A stretch of 64,000 bases of DNA, from assembly GCF_021290985.1 (NCBI RefSeq), contig NZ_JAJOYU010000004.1, positions 62,001-126,000 on the forward strand, in the 5' to 3' direction. The DNA comes from Rheinheimera soli (GTDB taxonomy: Bacteria; Pseudomonadota; Gammaproteobacteria; Enterobacterales; Alteromonadaceae). The notes beneath the pieces were generated by a model, which was given only the letters and a program-made list of their open reading frames with translations, was not told where the DNA came from and did no database searches. Both the position numbers and the translations under genes were made by a program. Positions within the stretch are counted from its first letter, which is position 1, and every line of letters starts with the position of its first letter. This document shows, piece by piece, positions 28,048-37,204 of the stretch.

Positions 28048-30963
28048 TTAGTCATGACTGACAACTACTACCCGCAACGCATCAAATTTTAACCGAGCTT
28101 TACTGATGTAATCTGTTAATTCTTGTTGCTGTTTTTGTAAATGTACAATTTCTTCCGGTCGCACGGACGGGTTCAATTTCTGCAGGGCCTGCAAGCGTTC
28201 AATCTGAGCATTCAGCTGTTGTTGCATCAACTGCTGGGCTTGCTGCTGAACTTCAATTAAACGCGCTGTGGCCAATTCCTGCGCTTTACCTATCAGCGGG
28301 TGAATAAAGCTTTGTAAGGCTTTTACCATCTTGGCTGCAGGTTGTCGGCCTACAGGCTTTAATTGCTTATTAAACTGCTCAAAGCCAACATTTGCAGCCA
28401 GATTTTTCCCATTCTTTTCCAATAACAAACGCACTGGAGTGACAGGCAAATAACGACCCAGTTGCAGCTCTTTGGGCGCGCTGGCTTCAACGATAAAAAT
28501 AAATTCAACAAAATAAGTACCGGCAGGCAGAGCTTTATTCGGCAACAAGGCCACAGAACTGTTGCCCATTTGCTCATTGGTTAAGATATCTAAAGTGCCT
28601 TGAACCATAGGGTGATCCCAGCTTAAAAACTGAATATCTTCCTGTGCCAAAGCGGTGGCCCGGTCAAAGGTAACGCTGACACCATCGTCGTCCAGCATAG
28701 GGTAGTGGCTGTGCAAGTGTTCCGACATAGTCAGCACCATACTGTTTTCGCCGCGGTCGTCCTGATTCACACCCAGAACATCCCATGCCCGTAACATAAA
28801 CATCGGCAGACGGGTTTCATCATCCAAAGTGGCGATAGCATCAGCCAGTTCACGGGCCCTACCTCGACCTGAACTATTGATTTCAAGCAGTTTATCGCGG
28901 CCTTGCTCCAGCTTTTGTTTCAGTTGCAGGTTCAGTTCTGCACTTTTTGCGATAAGCGCCTGTACAGCATCATGATCTACTGTGTTGGCAGAAAGCAGCT
29001 CAAACAGCTCAGTAGACACTTGTTCAAATACGGAACGCCCGGTTTGGCAGGTTTGACTGAACGCCTGTAAACCCTGCTGATACCAGTCCAGTAGTACCTG
29101 CTGAGGATGGTTAGCAAAATAAGGGATATGGATTTGAATATCCTGCGTCTGACCTATACGGTCCAGACGACCTATTCGTTGCTCAAGCAAATCCGGGTTC
29201 AGTGGTAAATCAAATAACACCAGATGATGAGCAAACTGAAAGTTACGGCCTTCACTACCAATTTCTGAACAAATCAGCATTTGAGCGCTGTTATCTTCCT
29301 GAGCAAAATAAGCGGCTGCCATATCCCGTTCGACAATAGTCATACCTTCATGGAATACCGATGCGCGGATACCTTCACGAACCCGAACTGCCTCTTCCAG
29401 TGCGATAGCTGTATCAGCGTGAGCACAGATCAATAAAAATTTGCTGCGTTTATGTTGTTTCAGTAAAGCAATCAGGTGGTCAACCCTTGGGTCAAACTGC
29501 CACCAACTGCTGGCTTTGCCTTCAAACTCCTGAAACACCCGCTCAGGAAATAAACTGGCTTTGGCTTTTTGCTCAAGGCTTTGTTGCTTATTAAAGGCTT
29601 GCTGCACTTTTAACGCATTTTGATATTGTTCAGGTAGGTGCAGGGCAACAGCTTTGGGCTGACGTTGTGGAAAGCCTGAAATAGCGCTGCGGCTATTGCG
29701 GAATAAAATCCGGCCTGTGCCATGACGGTCCAGTAATTGGCTCAGTAACTGCTGTTTTACCTGATTAATTTCATCATCGCTGCTGTTCGCATCTTGCAAA
29801 GTGGCTAAAGCGGCTTTGATGTCGCTTTCAGCTAACAATTGGCTTAGCTCTTGGGCGGAAGCCTGGCTTAATGGCGTTTGCTCCAGCACAGCGGCCGCCA
29901 AATCGGCAATCTGTTTGTAGCTTTGTTCTTCTGCAATAAACGCCTGATAGTCATGGAAACGGTTTGGGTCTAATAAACGCAAGCGGGCAAAATGACTCTG
30001 ATGACCCAGTTGATCAGGAGTGGCGGTCAGTAATATTAAACCTGCTGTGCCTTCTGCCAGTTCTTCAATACGTTGGTATTCAGTGCTGGCTGCTTCCTCG
30101 CTCCAGTGCAAATGGTGAGCCTCATCTACCACCAATAAATCCCAGTCGGCTTCGACAGCTTTTTGGTGATGGCTGCGCTTTTTAACCAGAAATTCCAGGC
30201 TGGTTAATATTAACTGTTCAGTTTCAAAGGGGTTGCCACCATCCAATGAGGATTCAATACAACGTTCATCATCAAAAATAGAAAATTTAAGGTTAAAACG
30301 GCGCAGCATTTCCACCAGCCACTGATGTTGCAGTGACTCAGGTACGATCACCAGCACACGTTTGGCTAAACCCGCCAGCACCTGCTGATGGATCACTAAA
30401 CCCGCTTCAATGGTTTTACCCAAACCTACTTCGTCCGCCAGTAATACACGCGGCGCATGGCGTTTTGCTACTTCTTCGGCGATGTAAAGTTGATGCGGGA
30501 TCAAACTCATTCTGCCGCCGACTAAACCTTGCAACGGGCTTTGTTGCTGCTGATGTAAATGCTGCCAGCTTTGGTAACGCAGAGGGAAGGTTTCAAAACG
30601 ATCGACCTGACCAGCGAATAAGCGGTCCTGTGGTTGACTGAAGCTAATAAAATGGTCGAGAAATAATTCACGCAGTGCGACAGTCTCATCTGTGTCGGTG
30701 CGGGTGCCATGATAAATAAAACAGTCGTTTTTACTTTCTACTTCACTGATGAGCACTGAGAAACCTTCGGCACTTTTGACTGTATCGCCCGGGTTAAACT
30801 GTACACGGGTCAGCGGTGCTTCCAAAATGGAGTACAGGCGGTTTTCACCACTGGCGGGGAACAACAAAGTCAGCATCCTGCCTTCCTGCCCAATCACAGT
30901 ACCTAAACCTAAATCCGACTCACTGTCGCTGATCCAACGTTGACCCAAAGCAAATTTTATCAT
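28048..30963 (-). CDS. rapA: RNA polymerase-associated ATPase RapA (HepA)
   Basis: 971-residue Swi2/Snf2 ATPase that rides on core RNA polymerase and recycles it. N-terminal tandem Tudor-like domains (ALGQRWISDSESDLGLGTV), Walker A ADEVGLGKTIEAG, DEAH box VVDEAHH, motif III LTATP and the C-terminal helicase lobe with EQRIGRLDRIGQT. Length as in E. coli (968). GAGGACAAG precedes ATG. Likely cotranscribed with rluA. Confidence 0.97.
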   Translation of the reverse strand: MIKFALGQRWISDSESDLGLGTVIGQEGRMLTLLFPASGENRLYSILEAPLTRVQFNPGDTVKSAEGFSVLISEVESKNDCFIYHGTRTDTDETVALRELFLDHFISFSQPQDRLFAGQVDRFETFPLRYQSWQHLHQQQQSPLQGLVGGRMSLIPHQLYIAEEVAKRHAPRVLLADEVGLGKTIEAGLVIHQQVLAGLAKRVLVIVPESLQHQWLVEMLRRFNLKFSIFDDERCIESSLDGGNPFETEQLILTSLEFLVKKRSHHQKAVEADWDLLVVDEAHHLHWSEEAASTEYQRIEELAEGTAGLILLTATPDQLGHQSHFARLRLLDPNRFHDYQAFIAEEQSYKQIADLAAAVLEQTPLSQASAQELSQLLAESDIKAALATLQDANSSDDEINQVKQQLLSQLLDRHGTGRILFRNSRSAISGFPQRQPKAVALHLPEQYQNALKVQQAFNKQQSLEQKAKASLFPERVFQEFEGKASSWWQFDPRVDHLIALLKQHKRSKFLLICAHADTAIALEEAVRVREGIRASVFHEGMTIVERDMAAAYFAQEDNSAQMLICSEIGSEGRNFQFAHHLVLFDLPLNPDLLEQRIGRLDRIGQTQDIQIHIPYFANHPQQVLLDWYQQGLQAFSQTCQTGRSVFEQVSTELFELLSANTVDHDAVQALIAKSAELNLQLKQKLEQGRDKLLEINSSGRGRARELADAIATLDDETRLPMFMLRAWDVLGVNQDDRGENSMVLTMSEHLHSHYPMLDDDGVSVTFDRATALAQEDIQFLSWDHPMVQGTLDILTNEQMGNSSVALLPNKALPAGTYFVEFIFIVEASAPKELQLGRYLPVTPVRLLLEKNGKNLAANVGFEQFNKQLKPVGRQPAAKMVKALQSFIHPLIGKAQELATARLIEVQQQAQQLMQQQLNAQIERLQALQKLNPSVRPEEIVHLQKQQQELTDYISKARLKFDALRVVVVSHD

Positions 30964-31200
30964 CTTGTCCTCACTGCAGAAAATGGCGCGCCATGGTACA
31001 GCGAAAAGCCTGAGACCGCATCAGCTGTCATGACGTATTTTTTTTCCATAGATTAAAAATCGTCATCTATTGGTCATACAGGCAGTGCATTTTTGCTCTA
31101 AGCTTAGATCAAATGAATAAAAGCACTGACATCTTCCTTCCCACTGAACCAAAGCATCAGGGAGCCAGTCAGAGTTGAAGTAAGGATTGTTGTATTTTTG

Positions 31201-31221
31201 CCATGAACTTTCATGGTTTTT
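31201..31221 (+). terminator. Terminator-like hairpin in the leader of the PhoH-family gene
   Basis: CCATGAA-CT-TTCATGG followed by TTTTTATT, ending 22 bp before the start codon and just before the AAGGAG ribosome site. Its position in the 5' leader suggests attenuation rather than end-of-gene termination. Confidence 0.45.
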
Positions 31222-31242
31222 ATTGTCGCTAAGGAGCTGCTT

Positions 31243-32634
31243 ATGGCGCGAAGAAGAGCTAAAGATAAAAAAATATACGTTCTGGACACCAACATTCTGC
31301 TGCATGAACCTTTCGCCTTCTTAAACTTTCAGGAACACGACGTTGTCATCCCGATGACTGTGCTCGAAGAACTGGACCATATCAAAGACAAACACAAAGA
31401 CGTCAGCCGAGAGGCCCGTATTGCTATTCGGGCGCTGGAAGATGTTTTAAAAGACGCTTCACCTGAAGAGATGCTGTTGGGGGTTGCTTTACCCTGCCAT
31501 CTTGAAGAAAAAAATGCCGGTCATTTGTTTATCATCAACGACCATCATATCAGCGACCAAATCCCCGGCTTGCCCGGCGGTGAAAATGACCATCTGATTA
31601 TTAATACCGCTTTATTTTTACAGCGGGAAAAAGCGCCGACCAAAGTGATACTGGTCACCAAAGATATTAATATGCGCCTGAAAGCTAAAGGGGCAGGGCT
31701 GAAACTGGTTGAAGATTACCGTACTGACCAATTGATTGATGATGTGCGGTTTTTATACAAGGGCTATTACAAGTTTTCCGGCGATTTCTGGTCTGTGGTC
31801 AAAGATTGCCGCACCCATAACGAAGGTCGAGACACCTATCATTTTGTACCTCGCTCCGTACTGCCTAATGCCTACCTGAATGAGTACCTGATTGACGAAG
31901 CTGAAACTTTTGCTGGCCGGGTGCTGGAAATCAATGAACAGGAAATCAAAATTCTCGATTTGGGTTTTGAGCGCCTGATGCACAAACATGCCTGGGGTAT
32001 TCACCCGAAAAACATTTATCAGGCGATGGCACTGAATGCCTTGCTGGACCCTGATATGGATTTAGTGATCCTGACCGGGCCTGCAGGTTGTGGTAAAACT
32101 CTGATTGCTTTGGCTGCCGCGCTGGAGTTGGTGATTGAAAAAGGCCTGTACGACAAAGTAATAGTCACCCGCAACACGCCGGAAATTGCTGAGTCTATTG
32201 GCTTTTTACCTGGCACCGAAGAAGAGAAAATGGCACCTTGGCTGGCAGCTATTACCGATTCATTGGAAGTGCTGCATAAAACGGATGAACACCCTCATGC
32301 CAGCGTGCAATACATTATGGACAAAGCCAACATCCAGTTTAAGTCTGTGAACTTTATGCGTGGTCGAAGCATCCAGAACGCGATAGTACTGTTGGATGAA
32401 TGTCAGAACTTAAGCGCAGCGCAGCTAAAAACTATCATCACCCGCTGTGGTGAAGGTACCAAACTGATTTGTTCCGGCAACCTGTCGCAAATCGACAGCA
32501 ATTACCTGACGGCAGTGACCTCGGGTTTAACTTATATAGTGGAGCGTTTTAAAAACTTTGAAGGCAGCACGACCGTTAATCTTAATGGTGTGGTGCGAAG
32601 CAGGTTGGCATCTTTTGCTGAGGCCAATTTGTAA
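31243..32634 (+). CDS. PIN-PhoH fusion ATPase (PhoH2/YlaK type)
   Basis: 463 residues. N-terminal PIN nuclease domain (about 8-150: YVLDTNILLHEP, EELDHIKD, LVTKDINMRLKAK with the acidic residues of the active site) fused to a PhoH ATPase (Walker A GPAGCGKTL, Walker B VLLDECQN). PhoH2 proteins of this layout act as RNA helicase-nucleases. ATG 31243 has AAGGAG eight bases upstream. Convergent with the choice-of-anchor H gene across a terminator. Confidence 0.92.
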   Translation: MARRRAKDKKIYVLDTNILLHEPFAFLNFQEHDVVIPMTVLEELDHIKDKHKDVSREARIAIRALEDVLKDASPEEMLLGVALPCHLEEKNAGHLFIINDHHISDQIPGLPGGENDHLIINTALFLQREKAPTKVILVTKDINMRLKAKGAGLKLVEDYRTDQLIDDVRFLYKGYYKFSGDFWSVVKDCRTHNEGRDTYHFVPRSVLPNAYLNEYLIDEAETFAGRVLEINEQEIKILDLGFERLMHKHAWGIHPKNIYQAMALNALLDPDMDLVILTGPAGCGKTLIALAAALELVIEKGLYDKVIVTRNTPEIAESIGFLPGTEEEKMAPWLAAITDSLEVLHKTDEHPHASVQYIMDKANIQFKSVNFMRGRSIQNAIVLLDECQNLSAAQLKTIITRCGEGTKLICSGNLSQIDSNYLTAVTSGLTYIVERFKNFEGSTTVNLNGVVRSRLASFAEANL

Positions 32635-32641
32635 AGGATTT

Positions 32642-32672
32642 AAAAAAAGCCCCGCTTTGCTGCGGGGCTTTA
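32642..32672. terminator. Terminator between the PhoH-family and choice-of-anchor H genes
   Basis: GCCCCGC / GCGGGGC stem extended by AAA/TTT, loop TTTGCT. The longer T-run is on the minus strand, so it also serves the convergent gene. Confidence 0.88.
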
Positions 32673-32710
32673 ACACTTCTGCACTATAGCTTTGATTTCT
32701 CTGCAGGCAG

Positions 32711-33367
32711 TTAAACCACTTTAAATTTTCTGCGTGCAACAGCAACTGCAAACAATGCCACTATACTCAACCAGCCAAAACTGCCGCTGTCTTCTTCAAT
32801 AATCACAACCTGCGGTCTGTCATAAGAATAATCTTCCAGTGGAAGTCTTGATAAAGCAGGTTCGTCGAATCCTGAAATTTCGGCTAACAAGTCATTGTAA
32901 TCGGCATCATAAATCCGGATCACCAAATCGTAATAGGCTGGCGGCAGGCTATGCAGCAGCTCACTTTCTATCGCAAACCAATCATCTGCACTGGTACCGT
33001 ATAAGGTAAATACAGAGCTGGTATGGATGATGACCTCAGGAGCGCCGGCACGTTTTAACGCAAAATGGGCATAGACTGGCACCGAGGTATAGTTGGTGTC
33101 GGCGTCAAAACGAACATAGAGGCTATGATAAAAGCCGTTATTATTTATATCTGAATCAAATGAAATATCTATGGTATCAAACCAGACATTGTTTTCGACA
33201 CTTTGAATTAAAGCGCCGCTGCTGCGCAGTGTTGCTTTAGGTTTGGCTGTCGCAGCCAACTCAGACGGCAACGCAAATGACTCTTTGGTGGATGCGACTT
33301 CTGCAGGCGCGGCCAGAGTAAGAAAAGGTGTTACAACAAATAAACTGACCAACCAAAATTTACGCAT
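32711..33367 (-). CDS. Choice-of-anchor H family exported protein with GlyGly-CTERM-like tail
   Basis: 218 residues: signal peptide (1-19, ending TLAAPA), beta-rich domain with SFDSDINNNGFYHSLYVRFDAD typical of choice-of-anchor H proteins, and a C-terminal sorting signal made of GSFG, a hydrophobic helix and RRKF. Such tails are cut by rhombosortase or similar proteases before surface release through type II secretion. The first Gly-Gly is reduced to SGSFG, so sorting is probable, not certain. Confidence 0.72.
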   Translation of the reverse strand: MRKFWLVSLFVVTPFLTLAAPAEVASTKESFALPSELAATAKPKATLRSSGALIQSVENNVWFDTIDISFDSDINNNGFYHSLYVRFDADTNYTSVPVYAHFALKRAGAPEVIIHTSSVFTLYGTSADDWFAIESELLHSLPPAYYDLVIRIYDADYNDLLAEISGFDEPALSRLPLEDYSYDRPQVVIIEEDSGSFGWLSIVALFAVAVARRKFKVV

Positions 33368-33450
33368 ACACAGAGCCTCCTAAGCTTTGGTATCATTACA
33401 GGCCAATGGCCATGAATACTGGCTGAACTCTTTTTAAGTGAACACATATT

Positions 33451-34290
33451 TTGAAACTGACAAAAAAGCTCCAGATCACAGAGGCACAACAAGCTATTGA
33501 CGCTTTGGTTGCTGCTGCACCACAACTGAGTAAAGGTCGGCTGAAAGATGCCATGAATAAAGGTGCGGTGTTATGGCGGCGTGGTAAACAAAATAAAAGG
33601 TTACGCCGTGCTCAAGCGGATCTATTACCTGGTGACAGTCTGGAACTGAATTACGACGAGCAATTACTGCAGCGCAGTTGTGAGCCCGCAGTTCTTATCC
33701 ACGAAGCTCGTGGTTATAGCGTCTGGTTTAAGCCTGCCGGTATGTTGTCTCAAGGTAATGAGTGGGGTGATCATCTGGCTTTGTTACGTTTTGCAGAGCT
33801 GCACTGGCAAGGCAAGCGTCAGGTATTTTTACTGCATAGGTTGGACCGGGAAGCCAGTGGTCTGGTGTTAATAGCCCATACTAAACAAGCCGCAGCTGCT
33901 TTTAGTCTGATGATGCAGCAGCATAAAATCGACAAAGAATACCGGATTGAAGTCAAAGGTCAGCTGTCCGAAGAATTGCTGGCAAAAGGCGTTTTGACTA
34001 CACCGCTGGACGACAAAGCCTGTAGCACAGAATTTGAACTGGAGTCTTATTCAGAAGAGCGCCGCAGCAGCACCATTAGGGTGAAGCTGATCACCGGACG
34101 TAAGCACCAGATCCGCCGTCATTTTGCCTTGGCTGGACACCCTGTGATGGGCGACCCTGCCTATGGTTCGGGTAATAAAAACGAACAAGGCTTGATGCTA
34201 CAAGCGGTGAAGCTGAAGTTTATTTGTCCCTTTCGTAAAACCGCTATGGAGTTTGAACTGCCAACGAATTTAATGCAGATTCAAATCTGA
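33451..34290 (+). CDS. RluA family pseudouridine synthase
   Basis: About 279 residues from TTG 33451 (no in-frame ATG upstream; the next, near 33553, would remove the first part). N-terminal S4-like region (about 12-70: SKGRLKDAMNKGAVLWRRG), then the catalytic domain with VWFKPAGMLSQG, HRLDREASGLVLIA (catalytic Asp) and TGRKHQIRRHFALAGHPVMGD. Target nucleotide not determinable. Ribosome site is weak. Separate from rluA at 27.4 kb and clearly a different subfamily. Confidence 0.85.
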   Translation: MKLTKKLQITEAQQAIDALVAAAPQLSKGRLKDAMNKGAVLWRRGKQNKRLRRAQADLLPGDSLELNYDEQLLQRSCEPAVLIHEARGYSVWFKPAGMLSQGNEWGDHLALLRFAELHWQGKRQVFLLHRLDREASGLVLIAHTKQAAAAFSLMMQQHKIDKEYRIEVKGQLSEELLAKGVLTTPLDDKACSTEFELESYSEERRSSTIRVKLITGRKHQIRRHFALAGHPVMGDPAYGSGNKNEQGLMLQAVKLKFICPFRKTAMEFELPTNLMQIQI

Positions 34291-36260
34291 GCCAATTGTT
34301 GCTGTAGTTTATCAGTCAATGAAATGCCATTCGCCTGCACTTCCAATAAGCCCAGGCTGATGGCATTAAATAAATCCTGCCTCAGGTTCTCAGCTTGCCA
34401 GGCGCAAGGGCGGCTCTGATTGCACTGATAGTGGAATTCTATAGCTCCTTGCAGCCCTTGCTGTTGCGCCAAAAACAGGCTGTACCAGACCAGCTCACGC
34501 AATGCATCTAAGTCCTGCTCACAAATGCGTTCAGACAGCAGCGAGTGCAAAGGTAAAACCGCTGAATGAGCCTGATAATCTGAGGCTAAGCTTTGGAGCA
34601 ACTGATGTTGCAATTCGTGAGCTTTCTGCTCTGAAGCGCAATACAACCAGAACTCCTGATCCTGCTCAACCCAAAATAATGCCTGGTCTAACAGTGTTCT
34701 GAACTGAACGAAATCTGAGCTGACTTGTTGTATGCCTTTGCTCAGCAGGGCATTCGTTTGCGCCGGAATGACCACCAGCAGTTGTCCCTGAGTTTTAGCT
34801 TTGTGATGATGCAGCATTAATTCGGTAAAACTTCGCCACTGCGGTTGCTGCACCAAGGTGCCTGAACTAGTTTTTTTCTGCTTATTCAACACCAAAAGCA
34901 AGCCAAAAAAGGTAATTGCCAGCAGAGCCAAACTAATCAGCAACCATTGCCGGAGTTGTTGTTGCTGCGCTTGATGCACCTGCTGTTGTTTTTCTTGCTG
35001 CATCTGCAATTCAAGGCTGCTTTGCAGGCTATCCAGCTGTAGTTTGCTGTCGTCATTGAGCTGAGCGATCTCCAACTGATTGGCAGACTTTTCCAACTGA
35101 TAGGCTTGTTGCCATTGTTGTTCCAGAGCTGCCAGTTCCGCACTTAAGGCTAAATGTTTATGCTTAAGATAGCCGGCCAGCTTATCCGGTTGTGGTGCAG
35201 CTTCGGCCAGTAATTGTGTTGCTGCACTGTAATTTTGTTTTTTGATAAACACATTAACAAGAAATAATGCGGTCTCAGATTTGATGGACTGGGCCGATAC
35301 CTGGCTGGCCAGTTGATGGGCTTTGATCAGCAACTGCTCGGATTGATCCAGATCGTTTTGCTCCAGTGCCAATTCTGACAAACTGACATAAGCTGAGATC
35401 AGCATATGGGGATCCTGGCTATCCAAAGCTAAGTTCAGAGCATTGTTGTAAGTGGCTTTCGCTTTGTCGATTTGTTTAAGCACCAGTTGGCTGTCGCCAA
35501 TATTAATCAGCGCATTGACCTGACTGCTCTGGCTATCTAACTGCTGATAAAGCCTGCCAGCCTCTTCAAAATGCTGCAATGCCAGCTCGTGTTGTCCAAG
35601 CTTCTGATAGGCCATACCCAGACGCATATTGATCGAGGCAATGGCTTGTTGATCTGCCAATTCAATAGCAAGCGGTAAAGCTGATTTAAAATGCTGATAG
35701 GCTTTGGTCAAATGATTGTTTTGTAAATGCAGGCGGCCCAACATGATCATTGAATCCAATTGACGCTGTTTGTCCGCAGCCTGAGTCGCCAGGGCCAGAC
35801 TTTGTGCAGCGGCTTTCATCGCGAGCTCCGTGTTTCCTTGCTGATTGTAGGCTTGCGAAAAACTTTCCAGAATGTCCATTCGCAGTGCCAGCAGCACCGG
35901 GCTGTTTTCCTCTGGCAAAATAGCCTGTGCCAGTTTTAGCTTTTCAACCGCAAGCGCAGTGTCGCGGTAAAACACACCATAAGTTAAAGCCTGCATTAAT
36001 AGAATACGAGCTGCAAGCTCGGTGTCGGGTTCTAACGTCAGAGCTTTATTGCTGAACTCCAGCGCAGCCTCTTTGTTTTTAAGCACATAATGGCTATAGG
36101 CCAACAGAAAATAGTCAGTTGCAGTCCGTGCAGCTTGAGTTTGCTGTGCATCGAGTTGGCTCTGCGGATTGGCCTTGGTTTGCTCTAATAATTGAGTTAA
36201 ATCCGTCGCATAGGTGCCAGCAGTAAACAGCAGCAAAAAAAAGCAGAAAGCAAAGCGCAT
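34281..36260 (-). CDS. TPR-repeat membrane protein with unassigned cytoplasmic C-terminus
   Basis: 659 residues from ATG 36260 (GGAG nine bases upstream). Signal peptide (about 1-18), then about eight tetratricopeptide repeats (to ~380), a Gln-rich coiled coil, one membrane helix (about 445-465, WLLISLALLAITFFGLLLVL) and a ~190-residue cytoplasmic domain I do not recognise. The layout of periplasmic TPR, coiled coil, helix, cytoplasmic module is that of a signal-transducing sensor. It overlaps the convergent pseudouridine synthase by 10 bp and is divergent from the glycerate-kinase-like gene. Confidence 0.75.
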   Translation of the reverse strand: MRFAFCFFLLLFTAGTYATDLTQLLEQTKANPQSQLDAQQTQAARTATDYFLLAYSHYVLKNKEAALEFSNKALTLEPDTELAARILLMQALTYGVFYRDTALAVEKLKLAQAILPEENSPVLLALRMDILESFSQAYNQQGNTELAMKAAAQSLALATQAADKQRQLDSMIMLGRLHLQNNHLTKAYQHFKSALPLAIELADQQAIASINMRLGMAYQKLGQHELALQHFEEAGRLYQQLDSQSSQVNALINIGDSQLVLKQIDKAKATYNNALNLALDSQDPHMLISAYVSLSELALEQNDLDQSEQLLIKAHQLASQVSAQSIKSETALFLVNVFIKKQNYSAATQLLAEAAPQPDKLAGYLKHKHLALSAELAALEQQWQQAYQLEKSANQLEIAQLNDDSKLQLDSLQSSLELQMQQEKQQQVHQAQQQQLRQWLLISLALLAITFFGLLLVLNKQKKTSSGTLVQQPQWRSFTELMLHHHKAKTQGQLLVVIPAQTNALLSKGIQQVSSDFVQFRTLLDQALFWVEQDQEFWLYCASEQKAHELQHQLLQSLASDYQAHSAVLPLHSLLSERICEQDLDALRELVWYSLFLAQQQGLQGAIEFHYQCNQSRPCAWQAENLRQDLFNAISLGLLEVQANGISLTDKLQQQLAQI

Positions 36261-36340
36261 GCGGAAGTACTCCAAAAAATAGACAACGCAGTGTAACTGA
36301 AAGAAAATCAGACAGCCAGACCAAAACGACGAGGTGCTTA

Positions 36341-37204
36341 GTGACTGAAAATGTTAGCAATTTATGGCTGAAACAGTGGCTTTTTTATAGCCTGAAAGCT
36401 CAACTGATGAAGCCAGACTTTATAAATAAACAACTTAGCAGATTAAGTCAGCTTCAACCGTCACAGCCTTTGATTATAGGCATCAGTGGTGCTCAGGGCA
36501 GTGGAAAAAGCAGTCTGGCAGCAGCTTTACAAAAGTTATGGTCAGGATTAGGTGTTCAGACTGATGTGGTGTCTTTAGATGATTATTATCTTGAACCTGA
36601 CCTAAGGCTAAAACGAGCCAGGCTCTGGCATCCACTTTTTGCTGAGCGCGGAGTTCCTGGCAGCCACGATATAGCACTGCTGTTGTCCCAGTTACAAAAT
36701 TTCAAAGCGGGCGAAGCTCAGCACTGGCGTCGTTATGATAAAGGGCAGGACAAAGCTGCAGCAGCAGCGCCAGTAACAGATGCACGATTGTTGATTGTTG
36801 AAGGCTGGTGTGTTGGGCTGAAACCACAGCCGGATCATGAACTGCTGCAGCCTATCAATGCACTGGAACAACAGCAGGACTCTAATGCGGTATGGCGGCG
36901 TCAGGTTAACCACCAACTGAATGGCGATTATCAACTTGTCTGGCAAGAGTTGGACCAGCTGGTTTGGCTGAATGCGCCGGACTGGCAGGCGGTTTGTCGC
37001 TGGCGATCCTGGCAGGAACAAGCTCTGCAACAGCAGGGTTTAGGAAAAAGCCCTGCACAACTTGAAGGCTTTATGTTGTACTTCCAGCGTTTGACGCAAC
37101 AGAGTTGGCGACAGCTACCGCAGTGTGCAGATTTTATTCTGGATTTGGACTCGCAACATCACTTTATTCGTCTTACACCTGACGAACAGGTTGCTGACGA
37201 ATAA
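36341..37204 (+). CDS. Glycerate kinase-like P-loop kinase (GLYK/YggC type)
   Basis: 287 residues starting at GTG 36341 with GAGG eight bases upstream. Walker A GISGAQGSGKSS, then SLDDYYLEPD and HPLFAERGVPGSHD, and LLIVEGWCVGLKPQ: the pattern of the phosphoribulokinase-like kinases that include plant-type D-glycerate 3-kinase. It converges with, and overlaps by 32 bp, a D-2-hydroxyacid dehydrogenase that could reduce hydroxypyruvate to glycerate, its likely substrate. Substrate is inferred. Confidence 0.8.
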   Translation: MTENVSNLWLKQWLFYSLKAQLMKPDFINKQLSRLSQLQPSQPLIIGISGAQGSGKSSLAAALQKLWSGLGVQTDVVSLDDYYLEPDLRLKRARLWHPLFAERGVPGSHDIALLLSQLQNFKAGEAQHWRRYDKGQDKAAAAAPVTDARLLIVEGWCVGLKPQPDHELLQPINALEQQQDSNAVWRRQVNHQLNGDYQLVWQELDQLVWLNAPDWQAVCRWRSWQEQALQQQGLGKSPAQLEGFMLYFQRLTQQSWRQLPQCADFILDLDSQHHFIRLTPDEQVADE

